Notes under the pieces: generated by a model
Database searches by the model: none
What the model was told of the DNA's origin: nothing
What the model saw: the letters and a program-made list of their open reading frames with translations, nothing else
Source of the DNA: an uncultured Oscillospiraceae bacterium
GTDB lineage: Bacteria; Bacillota; Clostridia; Oscillospirales; Oscillospiraceae
Reading direction: 5' to 3'
Length of the DNA stretch: 64,000 nt
Assembly: GCA_934552825.1 (NCBI GenBank)
Contig: CAKTEQ010000001.1
Location: 310,001 to 374,000, forward strand
Shown: in pieces, positions 8,869-17,000 of the stretch
Position numbering within the stretch: position 1 is the stretch's first letter
Layout of the letters: each line of letters opens with the position of its first letter
Translations under genes and position numbers: made by a program

Positions 8869-10869
8869 TCAGATCTGCGAAACGATCGCAAACGCCGACC
8901 GGTTTGCCTTATGTATATTCCCCACCTTGCGGCAATCGCCGATCATGTGGAAGCGGCCGCCGGACGCGGAATACCGCAGCGCCTCATCGGTGCGCGGCTT
9001 CATACCCGCCGCTATGACGACAGTATCAGCCCGCTCCTCGTGCAGTCCGCCTTCCGAATCTCTCCAGATGACGCAGTCCGGTCTTATTTCGACGACTGTG
9101 GCTTCCGTCTGCCCGTGGAAATTTTCAATTTTTTCCCAATATTCATGGAACATGCTGCGGTAATGTATAGGCGTGCTGTCCGCCGCGAGGGTATCCGTCA
9201 TCTCCAACACCAGTGTTTCATGTCCGTTCTGCGCCGTATACATGCCGGTCTCGACGCCTATCTCACCGCCTCCGACCACCACTACTTTGCCCTTTATTCT
9301 GTCAAGATTTCCGTAGACCTCGACAGCAGGGATAACGCTGCCGCTGTCTATACCTGGGATGTCTGGCATATTCGGCTCCGCGCCCGTCGCCGCGACGACC
9401 TCATCGAACTCTCCCAGAGACTCAGGGGCCGGGTCTGTGGACAGCAGTACCCTTACGCCCTGCTTATATACCTGGCGTATCAGGTATTCCCTGTAATCCC
9501 TCAGAGGCCACTTGAACGCCGCCGTGCCCGCCGGGTTGAGCTGACCGCCCAGTTTTGACGTCTTTTCAAAGAGCGTTACGTCGTGCCCACGCTCCCGGGC
9601 GAACAGTGCCGCCCGCATACCGGAGGCACCGCCGCCGATAATGGCTATATTCTTTTTCCTCTCCGGCTCTTTGCAGAGAGATTTTATCCTGTGCTCCATG
9701 CCGTAAGCCGGGTTCACAGAACAGGCGGATACCCAAGAGTCCGCGTTGCTGGACCTGTGACACTTGTTGCATCTCAGGCAGGGCACAACGTCGTCCCCAC
9801 GCCCCTCATAGGCTTTGTCTCCGAAGTCAGGATTGGATATGAAGCTCCGCGCCATGGCGATGCAGTCGCACTTGCCGCTGGCGATGGCGTCCTCCATATC
9901 GTCCAGATCGGACCAGCCGCTTATGCTTACGACGGGTATCCTGCACCCGGACGCCTTCAGCTCCTGGGCAAGGTGCAAAAACGGCGTCCGCTCCGGACAG
10001 AAGCCGGTGGGGTGGTTGGGGTCTATGTCCCCTGAGCGCACCTGGAGCAGGTCAACGCGCCCCTCCGCCAGCTTCGCAAAATCTATGGTGTCCTGCATTG
10101 TCCAGCCGCCGGGATAATTCTCCTCCGCCGTGAAGGCCAGCTCCAGTACGAAGTCCTGTCCGCAGACCTCTTTAATTCGGTCCGCTATCATCAGCGGGAA
10201 CCTCGCCCTGTTCTCCAGGCTGCCGCCGAACTCATCTGTCCTGTGGTTTGTCAGCGGCGAGAGGAAGCGGGACGGGAGCATTCCGCGGTAACACATATGC
10301 AGGAACGCCGCATCGAATCCCAGGTGCTTCGCCAGGAGACACTGCTGGGCATAGCTGTCGCACACCTGCTCCATGAGCTCCCGTGTTATCTCCTTGCCAT
10401 AGGTGAGCACGTTTGCGTCCCCCTCTACCACAGTGGAGGGGACGCCCGCCGAGCAGTCGTACCCCACAGGGAAATCCGGCACGACAAAAATGGAAGCGAG
10501 GCTATTATAATAATGTATCGCGTCCGTGAGCTGGGAGAAGTAGTGCTGATATTTGCCGACTTCCATCCGCAGCGCCTGCTCGTGATTTGCGCTCATGATG
10601 GGCCATTTTATAAACTTCTGATGGATATCCGGCAGCTCGACCGGGTCGATATCCTTAGGCAGCGGCATCGGGCTTCTCCCGTTGCAGGTGACGATGGCAG
10701 CGCCGTTCTGCGCCTTCCGGGCGAAGTGAGCGATGAGCCCCTCCGTCGGATATGGCTCGTCGGCCTGAATATAGTGCGGCCGCGCCGGAGACGCTATCAT
10801 GCGGTTTTTCAAAACAACGCCGTTTTCCAGCTTTAACGGCGAAAGTAAATGACTGTATGGTCTGAACAT
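8869..10869 (-). CDS. OYE-family FMN/4Fe-4S/FAD oxidoreductase (copy 1)
   Basis: A 666-residue enzyme with the layout of 2,4-dienoyl-CoA reductase/trimethylamine dehydrogenase: an FMN TIM barrel (1-360), a cluster motif with Cys364, Cys367, Cys370 and Cys383 (CX2CX2CX12C, the trimethylamine-dehydrogenase spacing), then a two-dinucleotide-fold FAD/NAD(P)H part (GGGASG at 412, VVVGGGEIGVE later). Relatives in gut anaerobes reduce enone or diene bonds in bile acids, steroids, isoflavones and bilins. The barrel segment normally carrying catalytic His/Tyr reads HMCYRGML (191-198), shared in form with copy 2 at 36094 (HMSYKATL). RBS AGGAGG; the SDR gene ends 30 bp upstream, so the two are probably co-transcribed. 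Substrate unknown. Confidence 0.88.
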   Translation of the reverse strand: MFRPYSHLLSPLKLENGVVLKNRMIASPARPHYIQADEPYPTEGLIAHFARKAQNGAAIVTCNGRSPMPLPKDIDPVELPDIHQKFIKWPIMSANHEQALRMEVGKYQHYFSQLTDAIHYYNSLASIFVVPDFPVGYDCSAGVPSTVVEGDANVLTYGKEITRELMEQVCDSYAQQCLLAKHLGFDAAFLHMCYRGMLPSRFLSPLTNHRTDEFGGSLENRARFPLMIADRIKEVCGQDFVLELAFTAEENYPGGWTMQDTIDFAKLAEGRVDLLQVRSGDIDPNHPTGFCPERTPFLHLAQELKASGCRIPVVSISGWSDLDDMEDAIASGKCDCIAMARSFISNPDFGDKAYEGRGDDVVPCLRCNKCHRSSNADSWVSACSVNPAYGMEHRIKSLCKEPERKKNIAIIGGGASGMRAALFARERGHDVTLFEKTSKLGGQLNPAGTAAFKWPLRDYREYLIRQVYKQGVRVLLSTDPAPESLGEFDEVVAATGAEPNMPDIPGIDSGSVIPAVEVYGNLDRIKGKVVVVGGGEIGVETGMYTAQNGHETLVLEMTDTLAADSTPIHYRSMFHEYWEKIENFHGQTEATVVEIRPDCVIWRDSEGGLHEERADTVVIAAGMKPRTDEALRYSASGGRFHMIGDCRKVGNIHKANRSAFAIVSQI

Positions 10870-10899
10870 TGTTATCCTCCTCTTTTTGTCCTCCCGGCT

Positions 10900-11694
10900 T
10901 CAGGTCGCCTGTCCCGCTCTGTCAGCCGCGGCTTTTATCTGTCCATATACTCCCACACCGGAGAACCCTCCGTCTATGGGAAGGTCTATACCCGTAATGA
11001 AGCTCGATTCGTCGCTTGCCAGGAACAGCGCCGCATATGCTATCTCCTCCGGCTCGCAGCCTCTCGGTATTGCGGACGCGGCGTGGAACTGAGATATCAC
11101 CGCCGGCGGCATCACCGATGACATCGGCGTGTTCACCAGCCCCGGGCACAGGGTGTTGCAGCGTATATTCCAGGGTGCGAGATCTATCGCTGCGGAGCGG
11201 GTCAGCGCCCGCAGCCCCCATTTTGAGGCGGAGTAAGCCGCTATCCAATGCCCTTCCAGTCCCGTTGTTGAGCCTACGTTTATGATCGAGCCTCCGCCGC
11301 TGTCCCTCATGAGGGCGGCGCAGGATTGTATGCCCATGAGTGAACCTGTGAGGTTAATTTTCAGCACCCGTTCCCATTGGGCGATGTCTACGTTCGGTAT
11401 GACGCCGGGACCGTTTATCCCGGCGTTGTTTATCAGAATATGGAGCGCGCCGAGCTTCTCCTTGATACTGGCGACGGCACTGTCCCAATCTCTCTGGCTC
11501 GTGACGTCCAGATGAACGTAAAGCGCCTCGGCACCCGTTTCACGGACTTTTTTTACAAGCTCTTCACCTTTTTCGTCTGCAACATCGCCGATGACGATCG
11601 CCGCGCCCTCCCGGGCAAAAAGCAGCGCTTCCTCCGTGCCCTGTCCTCCGGCGCCGCCCGTTATCAATGCCACTTTCCCTTTTAGTCTGTCCAT
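10900..11694 (-). CDS. SDR-family NAD-dependent dehydrogenase
   Basis: A 264-residue short-chain dehydrogenase. TGGAGGQG is the nucleotide-binding turn, NNAG follows, and the catalytic set is Ser in NVGSTTG with YSASK. An aspartate ends the second strand (VIGDV), which favours NAD(H) over NADP(H). The start at 11694 is used because GGAGGAG lies just ahead; an upstream extension is possible but lacks an RBS. It lies directly before the OYE reductase, recalling hydroxysteroid or polyol dehydrogenases paired with ene-reductases. That pairing is suggestive only. Confidence 0.88.
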   Translation of the reverse strand: MDRLKGKVALITGGAGGQGTEEALLFAREGAAIVIGDVADEKGEELVKKVRETGAEALYVHLDVTSQRDWDSAVASIKEKLGALHILINNAGINGPGVIPNVDIAQWERVLKINLTGSLMGIQSCAALMRDSGGGSIINVGSTTGLEGHWIAAYSASKWGLRALTRSAAIDLAPWNIRCNTLCPGLVNTPMSSVMPPAVISQFHAASAIPRGCEPEEIAYAALFLASDESSFITGIDLPIDGGFSGVGVYGQIKAAADRAGQAT

Positions 11695-11719
11695 AGTTCT
11701 CCTCCCGATGCGGTGAGAC

Positions 11720-11747
11720 ACCCCCGAAGGCAAACGCCCTCGGGGGT
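11720..11747 (-). terminator. Hairpin between lipoprotein and SDR genes
   Basis: Stem ACCCCCGAGGGC with one mismatch and a 4-base loop, downstream of the lipoprotein stop and just before the SDR RBS. There is no strong T-run, so it may act as a partial terminator or mRNA stabiliser that sets higher lipoprotein expression. Confidence 0.5.
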
Positions 11748-11805
11748 CTCCCTGCCCTTCTGATTGCCCCGTTTTCAATCTTCCGGAAAATTTGCCTAAA
11801 GCATT

Positions 11806-12918
11806 TCAGCGTTCGTCATAATTAAATCCCACGCAGTCGTAGCTGTACTGAGGTGTGTGCACCACGCTGCCCTCTTCATACTCCCCGTCGATAAGGCCGA
11901 GAATATACTTCACCACATAATCCGCGGGATTGTCAGTTCCGGAACCCACAAGCCCCCTGAGGATACTGTCGCCGCCGGAACCCGCCAGATCTATCAGCTC
12001 TCTGGATGTGGCGTCGTTATCCGTGCCGAAGGCCGCAAAGCCGGGCAGTTCATCGGAAGAGAACTTCGACACAACGTAGTTATTCACGCCCATCGCCTGG
12101 CTGGAGGTCATGGTTATGAAGAGCCTTATACCCGGATCATATGTAAGCGCAGACTCGGCAAAGTCGAAGCCCACGTTCACCTCCATCGCCTCATCGGAGT
12201 CGTAGTAGATTATGTCTATCTTCTCGTTGGTCTCCAGCTCCTCACGGATGCCGTCAAACCGCTGAATATATGTCTGATTCATATCGCTCCCGAGCAGGGC
12301 GGCCTTTATCTCGCCCGCGCCCGCGTCAGGATACTGCTGCTCCACCCACGTGAGCGCCATATCCGCGGCGACGTGCCCGAGACTTGTCTCGTCAGATATC
12401 ATCGCCATGGAAACAGGAAACTCCGGATTAAATGACCAAAGGATAAGGAAAATCCCGGCATCTGTAACTTTAGCGGCTGTGTCCGCCATTCCGTTGTCAA
12501 AAATCAGCGTTATGATCGCCGAGCAGCCCATCGTCACATAGTTTTCAAGCTGCTCAATGAGCTTCGCTGAGTCCGCGTTGAACGCCGAAGAGATATAATT
12601 AAATCCCTCAGCGCCAAATTGCTCCCTCATCCCATTATCCATCAAAACCATCAGGTCCGACGAGAGGGACGGCGTGCAGAACGCTATCGTGACCTCCTGC
12701 CCCGCGGCGACTTTTTCACGCATATACTCTTTAGGGAGCGAATTTGCGAGCATTTCCGCAGTAACCGTTTCCTCGGTATTCTCCTCTTTCTCAACGACCT
12801 CTGTGTTTTCCTTTGTTTCATTTTTCGTCTTTTCCTTCGCATCCCCGCAGGCCGCGAGAGACGCAAGCGAGAAAACCATGAGCATTGTCAGAATGATCGC
12901 TATAAGCCGCTTCTTCAT
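11806..12918 (-). CDS. Sugar-type periplasmic-binding lipoprotein (copy 1)
   Basis: A 370-residue lipoprotein: signal peptide with lipobox SLAAC, a Lys/Glu/Thr-rich linker (about 25-55), then a Peripla_BP_4-like ligand-binding domain (ribose/autoinducer type). Cluster-1 family proteins normally feed an ABC importer, but no permease or ATPase is nearby. It is clearly related to the protein at 34915 (both share the EY..EK..AG.EVT start of the mature domain and NYVTMG). Start 12918 (second of two ATGs) gives a 7-bp gap to GGAGG. Its neighbours suggest it captures the substrate of the OYE/SDR enzymes or acts as its receptor. Confidence 0.85.
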   Translation of the reverse strand: MKKRLIAIILTMLMVFSLASLAACGDAKEKTKNETKENTEVVEKEENTEETVTAEMLANSLPKEYMREKVAAGQEVTIAFCTPSLSSDLMVLMDNGMREQFGAEGFNYISSAFNADSAKLIEQLENYVTMGCSAIITLIFDNGMADTAAKVTDAGIFLILWSFNPEFPVSMAMISDETSLGHVAADMALTWVEQQYPDAGAGEIKAALLGSDMNQTYIQRFDGIREELETNEKIDIIYYDSDEAMEVNVGFDFAESALTYDPGIRLFITMTSSQAMGVNNYVVSKFSSDELPGFAAFGTDNDATSRELIDLAGSGGDSILRGLVGSGTDNPADYVVKYILGLIDGEYEEGSVVHTPQYSYDCVGFNYDER

Positions 12919-12981
12919 CATTTTTCCTCCCACTCGTTTTTTCTCAAATAAGCATCATGTCCTCCGCCTTTTCTTGAGATT

Positions 12982-13010
12982 ATTCTATTCTATTGACTCC
13001 GCGATAACAA
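12982..13010 (-). promoter_or_regulatory. Promoter of the lipoprotein-SDR-OYE operon
   Basis: On the minus strand TTGTTA (13005-13010) and TAGAAT (12982-12987) are 17 bp apart, 64 bp before the lipoprotein start. It is divergent from the TetR promoter. Confidence 0.55.
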
Positions 13011-13052
13011 TGCGCAGTGTTTTGCCGTTTGTTTGAACGGTTTTGTGCATTT

Positions 13053-13075
13053 TGTGCAATTACGCAGTTTGCACA
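13053..13075. promoter_or_regulatory. Candidate TetR operator
   Basis: Perfect 7-bp inverted repeat TGTGCAA-N9-TTGCACA in the divergent intergenic region, overlapping the putative -35 of the regulator gene. A further TTTTGTGCAT lies just upstream at 13041. Symmetry and place fit a TetR-type site. Confidence 0.45.
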
Positions 13076-13099
13076 TTGCGTTTTTAGTGTATTTATAAT
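13069..13099 (+). promoter_or_regulatory. Possible promoter of the TetR gene
   Basis: TATAAT at 13094-13099 with TTGCAC at 13069-13074 (19-bp spacing, slightly long). The -35 falls within the candidate operator, which would give autoregulation. Confidence 0.4.
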
Positions 13100-13154
13100 A
13101 AAATATTTTTGTCCCCCTTACACATTTATACGAAAGGAGCTGTCAGATACGCCT

Positions 13155-13778
13155 ATGCGAAATATAACAAAAAAGGACGCTTTATCCCTGGAGACTAAAA
13201 AGGTATTAAAAGCCGCCCTTATTGAGCTCTACGCCGTGCACCCTATTTCAAAAATCAGTATCAACCAGCTCTGTGCAAAGGCCGGCGTCAGCCGCGGGAG
13301 CTTTTACTACCACTACGCTAATATCTATGAGCTGCTGGAGACCGTCGAGAACGACATAGTAAACGACATCAACATATGCGTTCGCAGAAATTCCCTCCTC
13401 GAGAGCATAATGTCCCGGTCAAATGGTACGGAACCTGGAAATTCCGTTGCCGAATATGTCTGCCTTTTGGATTATCTTGAACAGAACAGGAGGGCCGTTT
13501 CCATTCTGTATTTAGGCAGCGACAGCAGTTTTTTCAGGGATAAGCTCATCCAGATGACTCTGTACAATCTTAGGACCGCCTTCTCGTTTTTCCCTCCCGA
13601 AGACAATATCTGGCGGGAATACATAGCAGTTTATATGGCTTCCGGCACAGTCGCTACATACATGAAGTGGCTCATTGACGGTATGCGTGAACCGAAAGAA
13701 CTTATAGCGGAGGTCATTATGGATGCCGCCAGCAAGATGTTCTCCCCTCCCGCCGTAAGGAGAATTCCCCCTACATAA
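13155..13778 (+). CDS. TetR-family transcriptional regulator
   Basis: A 207-residue regulator with an N-terminal TetR helix-turn-helix (about 12-60, SINQLCAKAGVSRGSFYYHY) and a C-terminal all-helical ligand/dimer domain resembling TetR_C_33 types. AAAGGAG lies about 15 bp before the ATG, further than usual, but no better start is seen. It is divergent from the lipoprotein-SDR-OYE operon and most likely represses it until a ligand binds. Confidence 0.85.
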   Translation: MRNITKKDALSLETKKVLKAALIELYAVHPISKISINQLCAKAGVSRGSFYYHYANIYELLETVENDIVNDINICVRRNSLLESIMSRSNGTEPGNSVAEYVCLLDYLEQNRRAVSILYLGSDSSFFRDKLIQMTLYNLRTAFSFFPPEDNIWREYIAVYMASGTVATYMKWLIDGMREPKELIAEVIMDAASKMFSPPAVRRIPPT

Positions 13779-14071
13779 GGCACCCGGCTGTTAATGATTC
13801 GGTTTCTATGAAAGCTCTCCGCAATAATAGTTGCTTGAAGCTTTTGAATTATAAATATGCTATACATACTGTGGGCGGATATTTATGGGGCGCTATGCAA
13901 GAAAAACTCCATATTTTATAGAGACTGAAATCAGAAAGCCCAAGCAAAGAATGATGACTTTGTATTAAATTTTTATTTTTTATTTGCAATACCTATTGTT
14001 TTTTTAAGGAACTATATGTAAACTTACATGGCTTACACGAATATACGCGAGACGTGCACTTTCAGAAAAGG

Positions 14072-17000
14072 ATGTGGTATGAATTGAAATCATCGGTAAA
14101 CCCAGCTAAACGCCTGTGCGGCGCGTTTCTTACGATGTGCATGGTCCTGGCGCTGCTCCCCCTTTCCGCTTTTGCGGCAGGTAGAAACGGCACTTCGGGC
14201 GAAAACGCCATCTCAAATCCCAGCTTTGAAACTCCCGCTTACAGCACAAATCCCCCCGTCAGATTTATACCCGCCGCCGAGACAGACGGCTGGTCCACAA
14301 CAGCTACCGACGGTCTCATCGAATTCGCAAATGTCAAGATCACCGGCCGTATCCCCCACATATTTGCGGGAAGCGACCAGTGGGTTGCGGAGGGTGACCA
14401 GTGCGTCGAGCTCAACGCCCATCAGGAGAGTACCCTCTACCAGGATACTGATACCGCGGACGGGTATATCTACGAGTGGGGACTCTCCCATAGAGGCAGG
14501 CAGGGCATCGACAAGATGGCTCTCATAATCGGGCCCACTCAGGAAAACGCCCCAAAAAAGCCGAGCTATACCGGGCGCGACCAGTTCATGCGCCTGACAG
14601 ACTGGATCCAGCGCAACAGAGTAACTCTCGGCGTAACCATCCCTACAACGGGCTGTTCCGAAAAAATCACAGTTTATTCAAAGCCCTTTGACTCGAACGG
14701 TGATTTTGTTAATAACGGCGAAGGCAGCAATCAGCCCTTCAGCCAGACTCCCTCCGATATATACACCGAAGAATGGAGCGTATGGATCGTCTCCACCGAC
14801 AACTCCCATTGGGGCAAGTACGGTACAAACAGCACTTCTTACGACGCAGACAAGGGTATTGGCGGCGGTCTAAGCTACGATTGCAGCTACACCGTCCCCA
14901 CCGGGCAGCGTAAAACCACATTCGCCTTCTGCTCCTACTCCGCCGCCACAAATGACAAGAGCGTGGGCAATCTTATCGACGACCTCCATTTTTCCCTTTA
15001 TCACACAGTGACTGTCTCCGCCACAGCCGGCGGAGAAGGCTCCGTAGAGATAACCTCCGGCAGCACATCGAGAAGCTACCCCGTGTCCGAAGGCTCGCCT
15101 GTGTCCGCCATCGTGAGAGATGACAGTGAGCTCATCGTGAAGGCAACGGAGCTCACGACGTTGGACAAGTCGGGCGCTGTGTTCGTCGGCGCCTATATCA
15201 CCAGACAGGGCACAAATGGACAACCTGAAAAGGTTTTCATCCCAGCCGCCGACAGCCGCTGGACAGCGGTGACGAACGGCAATACCACGGTATATACATA
15301 CTCCGCCGTAATCTCGGAGCCTGCGGATATCGTCCTAATCTTCGTCAAAACTCCCACGATAACCTATGATTCAAACGGCGGTGCGCAGTATGTCTACGAG
15401 CCCGGTGCCGAGGCTCCCACAAATATCGTGAGCTTCGCACCAGCCGAGGGCAGCGCCGAGCCCAGAGCCAGCTATACATCCCACTCTGCGGAGGGTGAGC
15501 CGGGCTGGCTCTTCACAGGCTGGCTCCTCGCCCGGGAGAACAGGGTCCTCCCCGCGGTCCACACAGTCTCCTATGACGCCGAAAATGAGACCTTTACCTT
15601 TACTTCCAACGATGGCAGCGCCCCCCTCTCCATAAAGACTGGCGGCGTCGCCCTCATCGCCCAGTGGCGCTGGCTCCAAAGCTTTGTACCCCAGGTGCAG
15701 AACGCTGACAACACCTACACTACGGACTACTCCTGCGGGCAGATATACGTTGCGAACGACCCCGGCGCATCAACGAGCTACTATGCCGAAACCGGCGAGA
15801 GCGTCACAGTGACCGCTCAGGCCAGCCCAGGCTATGCCTTCATCGGCTGGTACAAGCTCACCGACAGCGGTTATCAGCAGGTGAGCCGCGGCGCATCCTA
15901 TACATATTTCGTTGGTAAGGAGGACCTCCAGACAACATATGCCCGCTTCGTCCCGGCGCTCACGGTGACCTATCAGTGGGACTCCTCTCTGAATGCCGCG
16001 GATTTCCCCCGCGTCCCCTCTCAGGAGACGACTCTCAGCGGCGATGATTACATAATCTCGACTCTCTACATTCCCAATGAAACTCACTTCCCCGGCACTC
16101 TCGGCGGCGTGCCCGGCAAGTGGATATTCACAGGCTGGAAGGATGCCGCCCAGGAAGACGGTGATTACCTTGGCAGCGAAATTTCCAATGTTACCCGCGG
16201 CTATATCCTCACGGGCTATTGGAGCTTCGTCGCTGACCAGGCCTACACCGTGAGCTATGACCATCAGGACGGGCAGACCTGCTGGCTGCCCTCCGGCATT
16301 GGCGCGCTGCCCGGGCCCGACAGCTACTATGCTAACAATACTGTAACGGTACCTCAGGCACCAACCATTGCGGACAGTACGCAGCTTGTCCTAGACTATG
16401 AAAGAACCTACACCGGCACATGGCACTTCGACGGATGGCTGCGCAGCGATACCGGCACGCTTGTTTCCCCCGGCAGCACCTTCCAGATGCCCGCGGATAA
16501 TATATCTCTGACAGCAAAGTGGACCTTTACCCCCGGCGTTTACACGGTCACTTATGACGCAAACGGCGGCTCCGGTCCTGTTCCCGCCGGGCACATGATC
16601 TACGCATATTCCGAGTTTACCGGCAAGGCTGGCGTGAACACTCCGGAAGGCATCCCCTTCGGTGCGCTTGTCACGGCGGGTGATTACACCGGCACGGCAC
16701 CCTCTGATGATGTCTACTTTGTCGGCTGGGGGCTCTCCCCCGCGGGTGGAGTCAAGTTCAGCCCCGGTCAGGAAATAAACCACATGGATCTCGGTATAAC
16801 AACCAGCGGGCAGAACGTGGTGCTCTACGCCATATACGAGCCCATCGGCACGATAAATGTGGAGTTCATAAGCTCCAATCCCAACCATGGCACAGTAACC
16901 GAGCGCAGCGGCACCTTCCAGGTGATGAACGGCGCTGTGTCGGGTGAGAACGCGGTATCCATGGCTGTGCCCGCCGTCGGGTATCACTTCTCCGGCTGGC

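Noticed and set aside
11806..12918. Lipoprotein as part of a local ABC sugar importer
   Set aside because: No ATPase or permease lies in the locus; neighbours are oxidoreductases and a regulator.
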